Positions 48,159-58,437 of a DNA stretch of 64,000 bases are shown in pieces. Where the stretch lies: positions 15,254,755-15,318,754 of the forward strand of contig CM048853.1 in the NCBI GenBank assembly GCA_026545225.1, read 5' to 3'. Origin of the DNA: Cornus controversa. Its lineage: Eukaryota; Streptophyta; Magnoliopsida; Cornales; Cornaceae. A program made the translations under genes and the position numbers. Under the pieces are notes generated by a model, which was given only the letters and a program-made list of their open reading frames with translations, made no database searches and was not told the DNA's origin. How positions within the stretch are numbered: the stretch's first letter is position 1; the number at the start of each line of letters is the position of its first letter.

Positions 48159-49939
48159 ATGCAAGGTCGTCGTTCTGTGGCTGATCCTTTGATACCTCTT
48201 GATCCTGAGCTTGAACGTACTCTTAGACAACAGAGGAACATCCCTGTTGAAACCATTGTGCAAGAGGAAGAATTAATTGAAGACATGGCAGAAGAGAGGA
48301 ATAACAACCTTGTTCCTAATGCTGATAGAGAAAGAGCTAGATTGCTTAGGGACTACTATGTTCCTGAGACATATACCTCGCCAGCAGGTTTTCAACTGCC
48401 CAATGTCACAGCACAGAATTATGAGATCAAGTCCAGCATTATTCAGATGCTACCATCTTATTTTGGGCTGACTCAAGAAGACCCTTACAAGCATCTGGAT
48501 GACTTCATTGAAGTGTGCTCAACTACAAAAATTCACAACTTCTCTGAAGATGCTTTCAGAATGAGACTTTTTCCATTCTCTTTAAAAGACAAAGCAAAGT
48601 ATTGGTTCAACTCTCTACCGGCTGGTTCTATCACGACTTGGACTCAGATGCAACATGAGTTTCTCAAGAAGTATTTTCCGATAGGGAAGACCAATCAGTT
48701 CAGACGTGCTATCACTGGTTTCTCCCAACATGAGGGGGAACAATTTTATGAGACATGGAAAAGATTCAAGGACCTTCTTAGGAAGTGTCCCCATCATCAA
48801 GTTCCTAAGTGGCAACTAGTGCAGAGTTTTCATGAAGGGCTCACAGAAGCCAACAGACAGATGGTTGATGCGTCATGTGGAGGTACTTTTATGTTGAAGA
48901 GTGAAGAAGAGGCATGGACCTTATTTGAAAATCTTAGTGACAACTCTCTGCAACATGTGTCCTCTACTCGTTCTAGCAGACCTGCCACTACAAGGAAGAC
49001 TGATGGGATTTTTGAGGTTGGTGCTTCAGAAGCTATGCCAACTGATATTGATTTAATTGCATAGAAGGTAGCAGCAATTATGGCTGCCAATCACACTCCT
49101 TCTGCTTCAAATTCTTCATTGCTAGGCCCTTGTGAATTTTGCTCTAGTCCTATGCATAATGTGAGCAATTGTCCTTCGATGGGGCAATTTTCTGATATTC
49201 AACATGAGCAAGTTCAAGCTACTTTCACTGGACCGATGAATCCTCCACGAGGTAATACTTACAATTCCACATGGAGGAATCATCCTAGTTTTTCTTATAG
49301 TAACCAAGGGGCAGCAATGCAACCATCATATCAACCTAGGACTTTTGTGCCTCAATAGCAATATCAAACACAAAGTCCTATGGCCCAAAGAATTTCTGCT
49401 ATTGAAGACAAGCTGACTCTTACCTTGTCTAAATTTGACAAGCTTGATTCTCTTATAGAGACAGTGCAGGCTACTGCAGCAACAGTACAATCTACAGTTC
49501 AACTAGTGCACTCACATTCTCAATCCATTGCCAAACTGGAATCTCAGTTTGGACAGCTTGCTACTTCATTAAGTAGAAGAGAAGAAGGGAAGCTCCCTAG
49601 TCAACCAATTGCTAATCCAAGAGGGATGCAAGCTTCCACAAGCAACCCACACCATGAGCAAGTTCAAGCCATTACCACTTTGAGAAGTGGGAAAATAATT
49701 GACAATAAGGTGGGTGAAGAGAAAGAAGAAGAAAAAGTGACCACAAGTCCAAGTGCTGAAATTCCTTATGAGCCCAAGGCTCCTTTCCCACAACGTTTTC
49801 TTGAAGCATCTAAATTGGGGAAGCAAGGGGACAAGCTGCATGACATGATGGAGGTGTTTCGACAACTGAAGATTAATTTGCCACTCCTTGATGCCATCAA
49901 GCAAATTCCTCCTTATGCAAAATTTTTGAAGGACTTGTG
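48159..49939 (+). pseudogene. C gag, 5' part, two nonsense codons, cut by D
   Basis: Same start ([17 protein letters not shown]) and Gag domain as A. A TAG at 49062-49064 and another at 49356-49358 replace CAG codons of A, in the same frame. The zinc knuckle ([14 protein letters not shown]) lies between them. The frame then runs to FLKDLC, where D is inserted with duplication of TTGTG. The rest continues at 59842. The product cannot be made as one protein. Confidence 0.88.
49935..49939. other. Target-site duplication of D, left copy (TTGTG)
   Basis: Repeated exactly at 59837-59841. Removing D and one copy restores the KDLC-TQKRR junction seen uninterrupted in element A. Confidence 0.95.
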
Positions 49940-51357
49940 TGATAAGTGTTCAATTCTATGCATTTGAACCATCTTTATTGCATATGTTAGTTCCGTTTTT
50001 GCGTTTACCGAGATATGTTTACGGTATTTTTGTGTTTTTGATGTTTTGCAGGTATTGGAGTAAATGGAGCAAAGTTGGAAGCTTTCTGCAGTCAAGAGAT
50101 AAAATCAGAAAATGTTGCCAAGGCATCTCGATCAATCGAGATGTGGATTTCGATCAATCGAGATTTTGATTGATCAAAATCTCATTTCGATTGATCGAAA
50201 TCTCGATCAATCGAAATGCAATTTCGATCAATCGAAATGCTGCAGAGCCCACTTGGCCACTTGCTCACCTGCTCTCCCACTTGCAACAAAATCCCCCTTT
50301 TTGCACGACTTAGGGGGATTGTCTGACTTGAACAAGACTTTTGGGGGCCTTCTTGATACAAGAGATATATATAATGATATATATATATATATGGTGGGCC
50401 CAAAGGAGCCAAAAAGCATACAAAAAGCACCAAAAGCCACATATCTCATATCTCTCAACATACACATCAGAAGACTTCAAGAGAGACCTTCAGGAGAGGA
50501 AGAGGAAAGCTGAACCAGACCAAGAAGCTTCATTCTCTTCATCAATGGAAGGGTGCAAGGCAACCATGAGCAACTAACTCTTCTACTAGGGTGTTGGTTT
50601 CAACCCCTAGCCATGTAAACTTGTTCATCTTTGTAGCTCTTGGGGATTTGTAATTAAATGTTGATTATTTAGCCTAGTGATTATGTACACAAATACATTT
50701 CTTATATATATTCATTTGATATGGAATTTATTCTTGTCTTAGAGTAGGTTTTGTCACTTGAATGCACAACATTTGCATATTCCACAAGAAGTGCAAATGA
50801 TGGCTAGATAATGGTGTTTAAATGAATGTGTGATGCTAGTTTGTATAGACCATGCCAAGACAAGGTAGTTTGGATGCATGTAGTGTTTACGTAGAGAGTA
50901 GAGTAATTAGGTAGTTAGTTAGGTTGAAGAGCTATGCTTGTTGAAGATGGATTATGATAGGTTAGCACACACATTGATCTTTTGATATGTCATTGAGGTC
51001 ACAAGCCTAATGACATTGTTAGGCATTTAATTAATGAATCCCATGCTTGCTACACTTATGAACATGTGAATGGCTAGTGGTGGAAACCAACCCTAGTTCT
51101 CTCTCCCAACTTTACTCTTTAATTTTATCGTCATTTCATTTATGCAATAGTTTTAAACACAAAACCAAAAACCTGTTTTTAGAATTAAAGTAGAATTAAT
51201 CTTTCTTTATGACAATTAACGACTAGTCCTCGTGGGATCGATACCCTCTATATAGAACCTTATCTACAAAGATTCGTGCTCTTGCGAGTGGTTAAATTAT
51301 ATTTTGATAAAAAGGGCAAAATTAAGCTTACAATATAATTTAGTTCCGACCACATCA
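49940..51357 (+). repeat. Element D 5' LTR
   Basis: 1418 bp, from TGATAAGTGTTCAATTC to CGACCACATCA. It contains the inverted-repeat cluster at 50128-50240 and a TA run at 50370-50392. Confidence 0.95.
50128..50240. repeat. Inverted-repeat cluster in D LTR (TTTCGATTGATCGAAA type)
   Basis: There are seven copies of TCGATTGATCGA or its complement TCGATCAATCGA within 113 bp; one is degenerate (TTTTGATTGATCAAAA). The 3' LTR has six copies at 58627-58717, with the degenerate one intact there. Confidence 0.9.
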
Positions 51358-51363
51358 AAATTT

Positions 51364-51381
51364 TGGCGCCGTTGCCGGGGA
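51364..51381 (+). promoter_or_regulatory. Primer binding site of D, tRNA-Asp type
   Basis: TGGCGCCGTTGCCGGGGA lies 6 bp after the LTR end. Confidence 0.92.
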
Positions 51382-51643
51382 CTACGGTTTAATTGTCGCC
51401 ATTGGAAGATTAAATCTGGTTTAATTCTTAGGCTAGAAATTCTTTCATTCTTTTTGTATATATCTTGTTCTTATATCTCAAACTTCTTGAGTTTAGGTAT
51501 ACCACATTGCGGGCATCTAGAAGAATTCAAATTGGAACCCTTTGTGAGTATAACTTCAAAAATTGGTGGTTTGAGTTCATTCACATTCTTTTGTATATAT
51601 TATTGTTACTTTGTGTATAGAGGTGTTGTTCAATTATTAATGC

Positions 51644-54484
51644 ATGCTAGGTAGACGGTCATTGTCACTTCCTTTGCTTCCTTGTAATAGTGAACTTGAA
51701 CGAACACTTAGACAACGTAGAGGAACCTCTAGGGACCCTATTTTGCCTAGGACTGAAAACATGGATCCAAATGAGAGACAACCTCCCGGTCTACCTCCTT
51801 TTAATCATGAACAACCACCTCCACCACCACCTCCTCAAGGAGAGTTGCTTATGGACTTTTACCTTCCGACTACATTTGAAGTGCCTTTATGTATTCAATT
51901 TCCGGATGTAGCGGCAAATCAATTCGAAATAAAGTCCTCCACCATCAATCTTCTTAATAGCTTCCACGGTCTTCCTAATGAGGATCCATACCGGCACTTA
52001 GATTACTTCCTTTCCGTGTGTTCCACCATTCGTGTACCACAATTTACGGAGGATGATCTAAAGCTACGTATGTTTCCTTTTTCCCTAAAAGATAAGGCTA
52101 GAAGTTGGTTCAATTCCCTAGAACCCAACTCAATCCATTCTTGGGCGGAGATGCAAATAGAGTTCTTGAAAAAATACTTCCCAATGGGTAAGACAAGTGA
52201 TATTCGGCGAGCAATCACTGGATTCACCCAAATTAACCAAGAACAATTCCATGAGACGTGGGAGAGGTTAAAAGATCTGTTAAAATCTTGTCCGCATCAT
52301 GCTGTCCCAAAATGGCAGCTAGTGCAAAGTTTTTATGATGGGGTGAGTGAGCAACATAGACAAATGATAGACTCCGCATGTGGGGGTGGGTACCTTTTGA
52401 AAAGCCCCGATGAGGCATGGAAACTTTTTCAAACCCTAAGCAACAATTCAGCTCAACGCTCCTCCACTAGGAAAGGGAAGGCCACCCAACCTTGTAGAGG
52501 AGTGCATGAGATTTCACGGGTAGATGAGGTAGCTATGCAAGTAGAAGCCTTGTCCCGAAAAATGGATTTAATCATGAAAAATGGGCTGCCTACTCCAAAC
52601 CAATCTGTCCAAAATCAAGAAGGGTGTTCGTTTTGCTATAGCACTTCGCATTTTGTGCGAGATTGTCCTATTGCCGGGCAATCTCCCGATTATGCTCAAG
52701 AGCAAGCGAATGCCTTGTACGCTAAACAAATGAATGATCCATATTCAAACACGTACAATCCTGGTTACAAGAACCATCCGGCTTTTTCATGGAAGAATCA
52801 AGAATCAAGTCCCTCTTTCCAAGGGCAAAATTCTTTTAATTCCCAATCTCAACAGCCTCATTATAGGCCAAACCCTCAACCTTACAATCAAAGATCTAAT
52901 TACCAACAACCACCACCTCCTCCGAGAAGCCAAAGCTTTGAAGAGCGAGTGATAAGCAATCTTGAGGCCAACACCCGCTTATTGCAAACTCACTCTCAAT
53001 CAATCTCTAAGCTTGAAGCCAATGCTCAATCTATGGCTAGGTTAGAAGCTCAAATTGGGCAACTAGCTAATGCCTTAAATAGAAGGGAGGAAGGTAAGTT
53101 ACCGAGTCAACCGGTGGCGAATCCCAAGGGTGTGCATATGATTGAAGATCCATCATCTTCAACTTGTAATGCTCCTCCAGAGCAAGTTCAATCAATCACA
53201 ACCTTGAGGACTGGTAAAATCATTAACTCCAAGGTAGGGGAGGAAGAGAGAAAGGAATTTCAAGAGCAACCTAAAAATCCAAAAGAATCCCAATTAAATC
53301 CAAAATTGTTTCCGTTAAATCCAAATTTGCAAAATACCCCTTCAAATCCAAAAGGAAAGGCAAGTGAAGTTGTGTCATCATCGATTCCAAATCTTGACAC
53401 CTCTTATGAACCTCTGGTTCCTTCTCCTCAACGATTGAAGGAACCTTCTCATTTCGGGAAGCAAGGAGAGAAAATCCAAGACATGATGGAGATCTTCAAA
53501 CAAGTAAAGATCAATCTCCCTCTCCTTGATGCTATTCGACAAATTCCCTCGTATGCGAAATTCTTGAAGGACTTATGCACTCAAAAGCGCAAATCTAGGA
53601 ATAATGTTCCTAAGAAAGTCCTCTTAACTGAGCACATAAGCTCCATTTTCCAACACCAAGCCCCTCCTAAATTCAAAGATCCGGGTGCTCCGACCATTTC
53701 GTGCACCATCGGAAATCAATCTTTTGAAAAAGCACTTCTTGACCTAGGGGCTAGTGTCAATTTGCTTCCATTCTCAGTTTACCAACAACTAGGTTTGGGG
53801 GAACTCAAGCATACCACAGTTGTGTTGCAACTTGCCTACCGTTCGGTGAAGCAACCACGTGGCATCATTGAGGATGTCATCATTCAAGTGGACAAATTCT
53901 ATTTTTCGGTGGACTTCATAGTCCTTGACACGGAACCGGTCCAAAATCTGAATCATCATATTCCTATCATTCTAGGTCGTCCATTCTTGGCCACGGCAAA
54001 CGCTTGCGTTAATTGCCGTACTGGAGTGATGGACATCTCTTTTGGGAATATGAAAGTCCGCTTGAACATCTTCAATGCTTCCCACCACACATCCGACGAC
54101 GAGAGTGAGTGCTTTTGTGTCGATGTTGTGGAAGACCTTGTTCAAGAAGCACTTCCTTCTATTCTTTCCAAGGACCCTTTAGAGGCATGCCTAAATCACT
54201 TCAACTATGATGATTTTGACATTGAGCAATCCATACGTGAAGTAAATTCCATGCTCGATGTTAATACTGTCATGGATTTGCCTATGTGGAGAGTTCCGAG
54301 AGACCCCTTTCCTCCGTTGGTTAATTCCGTCGCTCCCCACGGAGCGGTGGAATTGAAGGACTTGAAAGATGGCTCGATATTCAAAGTAAATGGGCAGCGC
54401 TTAAAAGTGTGCGTGGATGACCAAGTCACCACCGAATACGTGGATGTCGTCACTTTGACGGATCCCGTGTATTTTGACTCGTGA
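51644..54484 (+). CDS. Gag-protease polyprotein fused to the integrase C-terminal tail (946 aa)
   Basis: One intact ORF. Gag domain at about 95-270 (KDKARSWFNSLEPNS, ETWERLKDLLKSCPHH), CX2CX4HX4C zinc knuckle at about 328-341, a proline/glutamine-rich linker, and aspartic protease with DLGAS at D700. After RVPRDPFPPLV the frame passes directly into [14 protein letters not shown] and ends LTDPVYFDS. In element E these two segments are separated by about 2.8 kb that encodes RT, RNase H and integrase. The deletion junction (about 54320) keeps the reading frame. The start follows the pattern of E (MLGRRSLSLPLLPCN). The intact frame in a young copy suggests that Gag and protease are kept by selection or were until recently. 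Confidence 0.93.
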   Translation: MLGRRSLSLPLLPCNSELERTLRQRRGTSRDPILPRTENMDPNERQPPGLPPFNHEQPPPPPPPQGELLMDFYLPTTFEVPLCIQFPDVAANQFEIKSSTINLLNSFHGLPNEDPYRHLDYFLSVCSTIRVPQFTEDDLKLRMFPFSLKDKARSWFNSLEPNSIHSWAEMQIEFLKKYFPMGKTSDIRRAITGFTQINQEQFHETWERLKDLLKSCPHHAVPKWQLVQSFYDGVSEQHRQMIDSACGGGYLLKSPDEAWKLFQTLSNNSAQRSSTRKGKATQPCRGVHEISRVDEVAMQVEALSRKMDLIMKNGLPTPNQSVQNQEGCSFCYSTSHFVRDCPIAGQSPDYAQEQANALYAKQMNDPYSNTYNPGYKNHPAFSWKNQESSPSFQGQNSFNSQSQQPHYRPNPQPYNQRSNYQQPPPPPRSQSFEERVISNLEANTRLLQTHSQSISKLEANAQSMARLEAQIGQLANALNRREEGKLPSQPVANPKGVHMIEDPSSSTCNAPPEQVQSITTLRTGKIINSKVGEEERKEFQEQPKNPKESQLNPKLFPLNPNLQNTPSNPKGKASEVVSSSIPNLDTSYEPLVPSPQRLKEPSHFGKQGEKIQDMMEIFKQVKINLPLLDAIRQIPSYAKFLKDLCTQKRKSRNNVPKKVLLTEHISSIFQHQAPPKFKDPGAPTISCTIGNQSFEKALLDLGASVNLLPFSVYQQLGLGELKHTTVVLQLAYRSVKQPRGIIEDVIIQVDKFYFSVDFIVLDTEPVQNLNHHIPIILGRPFLATANACVNCRTGVMDISFGNMKVRLNIFNASHHTSDDESECFCVDVVEDLVQEALPSILSKDPLEACLNHFNYDDFDIEQSIREVNSMLDVNTVMDLPMWRVPRDPFPPLVNSVAPHGAVELKDLKDGSIFKVNGQRLKVCVDDQVTTEYVDVVTLTDPVYFDS

Positions 54485-55642
54485 GCCGATTCGGACGTCG
54501 CGCCATAGACGTGTAAGGTGGCGAAGCCATGGTAGCTATCAAGCTTCCATGATGTCCCTTTAATCCAAAGTAGGTTTGTATCTAAGCAATGTAGTATCTA
54601 ATTCGCAAATATCCAAGTCCCTGAAGCATATTTTAAACTGACTGTTTTTGAGCATTTCGATTGATCGAAACCAAGATTTCGATCAATCGAAACTTTCAAT
54701 TGATCGAAATTTTGGTTTCGATTGATCGAAAAATTGCAGAGATTTGCCAAGTCCAAAGTCCCGAGAGGTGGTATTCTTCGATTGCACTTCGATAGGTCTT
54801 CGATCGATCGAAACTTTCGATTGATCGAAATGGGATTTCGATTGATCGAAATAAAAGTTCGATTGCATCAATTAAATGTTCGATTGATCGAAGTAAAAAT
54901 GTGATTCAGGGAAGGAATTTTCGATTGATCGAAGCAAGATTTTGATCAATCGAAATTTCGATTGATCGAAATGCACATTTCGATCAATCGAAATGCACGC
55001 GGAGCCTGCACGTGAGCCGAAAATCTATTTAAACTATTGGGCTTCCCTCCCATTTTAAAAGACCATCCGACTTCTTCTCTCCCTCTGTGCGATCCAAGCC
55101 TTCTCCAAGCACTCCCGAGCACTCGATCTTCCATTCCCGATCATTCGCCGCCATCCGACGCAGTCCGACGCCGTCACTAGCACTTGCGCGATCTTCTCTT
55201 CGCGGCGGCGAGTGGAGTTTTCTTCGATTGAGCCGTTCATCTTCTTCCTCACGAGGTAAGTGATGCATGGCTACTTTTTGTTTACTCTCTCGCCATTTTT
55301 GATAATATTACGGCGTAATAAACATAGTTAGATAATGTTGGGGTGGATGGTTGCGATTGCGATATGTATAACGAGATTTTGTGGGTTTCGGGGGGGTAGG
55401 AATTCATGTAGGAGTGGGATTTGGCATTTTCTTCGTTTCAAACGCTTAGTGTACGGTGTGTAGCCGCGGCACCTTCGTTTCGGTTGCACCTGTTCACATT
55501 GCCTCTTCGAGTGCAATTTTTTTTTGCATTTTTGTCAGTACGTTGGACTAGGACTACATTTTTATTTTTATTCTTTTAGTCTAGTAGTAGTTTAACTTTC
55601 TTCTTATTCATCTTTTAGTCCAGTGCAGACTGTTCCGAGGCC
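54485..55642 (+). other. D spacer between polyprotein and second ORF
   Basis: Non-coding. It contains the inverted-repeat array (54654-54999), followed by a GC-richer stretch (55030-55260) with no credible ORF, then T-rich sequence up to the second ORF. Confidence 0.75.
54654..54999. repeat. Inverted-repeat array upstream of D second ORF (TTTCGATTGATCGAAA type)
   Basis: About a dozen copies of TTTCGATTGATCGAAA or its complement, some with one or two changes (for example TTCGATCGATCGAA near 54800), in three groups (54654-54736, 54797-54895, 54919-54990). It is interrupted by CCAAAGTCCCGAGAGGTG and ends at GCACGCGGAGCCTGCACGTG, both shared with the array of E. It is the same motif as in D's own LTRs. 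Confidence 0.9.
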
Positions 55643-56637
55643 ATGGCGAGAGTGAAGAACGCCGCCGGTGCTGTTCGCGACGTGCCCGGGCGAGCCTTCC
55701 GGTCCCGGAAGTTCCACCCGGAGCAGGTTTTCGACTTAGCGGAGTTCGAGAGGCGTCCCGACACCGAGTGGACGGTCAGCCACTCTATAGTGCCGCGCTC
55801 CCAGCAGATACCACGCTCTACTCGATAGTGATGGACATGTGTGGCGGGGCGTTTACCACGCCCAACCACAACTGCACGTCCAAGTCGATGTGCCCGAGCA
55901 GATATTGGTTCCTGGACACCGTTCTCCTCAAGAACGCGTGTCCGTTGCAGCACGTGGCCGAGCGCAGGGGCGACCTCCTCCGTTGCCTCTATGCTTTCCA
56001 TACGGGCGCTTGGTTTTCTGTCCCATCGCTTATCTGGGGGCAGATGCACAAAGTTTGGGATGGCCTCGTCAACAAGAGGAAGAGGAGAGCAGCGAGTTGG
56101 CAGCTTCCCTTTCCATTCCTGATCGCTGCTTTTCTTAGCAGTGCCAGTATACCGGTCAGTCGGACTGACATTCAGTTGGCACCGCCCACCCGCTTTACAT
56201 CTACTCAGTGGGATCGGGTGAGGCGACACTTAGAGCGACAGGCCCATCAGGGTGATCCACCGGACGATGTAGATATGGATGCCTCGGTGGAGATGGATGA
56301 GGGAGAGCCAGCAGGGGCTGAGTCAGAGGACGAGGAGATGGAGGAGGAGGAGATGGATGTCGCTGCAGAGCGGCATGATATCTTAGCGACGGGCTATTCC
56401 TGCCTGGCGGCTGACGTAGAGCGGCTCCAGCAGGGTTTTGACGAGCACGTCCAGGTGACGCAGAGTCAGCTGGCAGGTATTCGGACGGACATTTCTTCTC
56501 TGGTACAGGGCCAGAGAGCGATCGTAGATGAGTTCCGAGCCTTCCGACAGGATCTGCAGTTCCTGTTCGCAGGTCGAGCCTCCACCTCCACTTCTGCTCC
56601 CACCGAGCCACCACCACCACCACCCGCCCTCGAGTAG
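55643..56637 (+). pseudogene. D second ORF in env position, deletion and frameshift
   Basis: Starts MARVKNAAGAVRDVPGRAF (55643). The first frame ends at 55828. The remainder is in another frame from about 55768, beginning DGQPLYSAALPADTTLYSIV, with DTVLLKNACPLQHVAERRGD and GAWFSVPSLIWGQM. An acidic stretch (EDEEMEEEEMD), a heptad-rich segment (VERLQQGFDEHVQVTQSQLA) and a PPPPPP end follow. Comparison with E shows that about 200 bp were lost between EWT and DGQP, shifting the frame. No signal peptide or membrane span is seen. Probably a structural or nucleic-acid-associated accessory protein; the role is unknown. Confidence 0.78.
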
Positions 56638-58425
56638 CTGCACTTTATTCACCTTTTATGCTTTACTTTCTGTATTTTTCTTTCTTTCTTTTTGATAGGC
56701 CATGTTGGCCATGTTTAGTTTCTTTTTGCGTATTCCACCTACATGTACACTTTGTACTGAAACGCATTTTCATCTTTATGGAATACATTTATATTTTCTT
56801 TTATGACATGTGTTATCTTTACTGTCTTTTCTTTTTGCTTTCCGTCAATTTATCTGTTCTCTATACTTTGACTATGTATGTAGTACCACTTGTCTAATTG
56901 TTATCTGCAATTCAGTTGATGATTTCCGTTTATTACCGCCTGGTTTTAATTCCCAATACTGTTGAGATTGCTTCAACACAGTATGGCGGTAATAAAGAAA
57001 GGCAGCCCCTTTGCGTGCTATACGTTAGCGCGCCTGGATAGTCAATATCTTGTCGCATAGACCTCTTAGACAATTGGGAACCACCAGTTCAGACCATTAG
57101 ATATACAGTGATATTGGCATTGTCTGTTTGTGCGTAATTATTTCATTTTGTTCTATTTATCTACTTTTTGTTCCTTTTAATGCTTGTGGTATCCAGTTGG
57201 TATTCTGTGCAGGTTTTTCTTATTTACAAGATGACCGCCGCAGTGGAATACCATTTTTCTCGCCTTCTGCCATCCCGGTAACTTCTTTCCTTGTTCTTCT
57301 TGTCCAAACATTGAGGACAATGTTACATATAAGTTTGGGGGTGCGGTATGCTATACCACTTGCATATACATGCAAGGTTCAGTCATTATATTGAGTGTCA
57401 TTGTAGAGCAGTTTTTTTTTTTCTTTGATATTTTTGCATGCTTGCTATGATGTCTTGCTTTTTAAAGGAAGATCATTCGAATAAATGTCCGAGGTAAATG
57501 CAGCAGGTAGTTAAGAACTTTAACATTGTAAATACCCGCACTTTTGCAAGCTTTATAGTAGACTAGAACGGTCTACATTATTGTCCAAATTCGAGCACGT
57601 ACAGTTCTTGCCCTAAATTTGTCCTTAACCGCACAAATTCGCACACATGCATTTTAAATTGTGGGGTATAAGTCTGAGGGAGAATTTTTGAAAATTTCTG
57701 TTTTTATCTGAACAACTTAAAGAATAGGTTCTTCCGGTTGTTGTAAAAAAATAAAAAGAGAAAAATATGCAATAAGCCTTCTCACTAAATAAACCGGATT
57801 TATATGCCTCAAAGCAGGAAATATTCATGTAAAAGTGTGTAAGGTTGAGCAGTAATAAGCGGGTGGCTTGCTTACGCTCATCGCCTTGTAAGCTCGGTTA
57901 TTAAGTCCGAGGGGTGCTTCTTCACCTAATGCCCTAAAACCAATTGGTTTGGGAGTCATTGGCCCAATGCCGTTACATGGGCTTACAAGAAAGCAAAAAG
58001 AGCTAAGCATTGCACGGTCATCCGCACATGAGCAATCATGAATGTTTTGTGATAATGAAACAGCCGTATTGAGCATTTTCAATGAGTTTTTCTCTTAAAA
58101 ATAGATTTGTTCGTTTTCTTCTCCAAATATGACAAAAGCCACACGTTAGAATGCATGTTCACTTTTCAAAGAGGATTTTGGGGTTGGAACTGTTATAGTT
58201 GTTCGGGCTGGCCAGTATGTGGGGACTGTCGTTCATTTATAGCTTGTGAAAGTCCATTTTTGCTAATGACCACATAGTTCTGTAATACTTGTTGCATTTG
58301 CCAATTGTTAAATGAATGGATGAGCGCCCTTTATCTAGTTGATGACTGAGCATGATTAAACTTTTGTATAAGATAGTTGATTTCATTTTTGTAATATTGT
58401 ATTGCTAAGGGACTAGCAATATGTA
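56638..58425 (+). other. D 3' non-coding region
   Basis: Long non-coding sequence, with an internal polypurine copy at 57331-57343. The block from about 57900 (CCCTAAAACCAATTGGTTTG) resembles 11915 of element A, so the 3' regions of the two families share ancestry. Confidence 0.8.
57331..57343 (+). promoter_or_regulatory. Internal polypurine-tract-like copy in D
   Basis: AAGTTTGGGGGTG is preceded by ATTGAGGACAATGTTA, the same context as 11270-11282 in element A. It lies 1.1 kb upstream of the 3' LTR. Confidence 0.7.
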
Positions 58426-58437
58426 AGTCTGGGGGTG
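58425..58437 (+). promoter_or_regulatory. Polypurine tract of D
   Basis: AAGTCTGGGGGTG lies directly before the TGATAAG start of the 3' LTR, in the same GACTAGCAATATG context as in A. Confidence 0.88.

Noticed and set aside
50128-50240. Regular short repeats resembling a CRISPR array
   Set aside because: Units are inverted repeats with very short, irregular gaps and no unique spacers. The context is a plant LTR and no cas genes are present.
51304-51654. 116-codon frame across the LTR-leader junction of D
   Set aside because: It spans the LTR end and primer binding site, which are structural nucleic-acid elements. The true gag start is ATG 51644.
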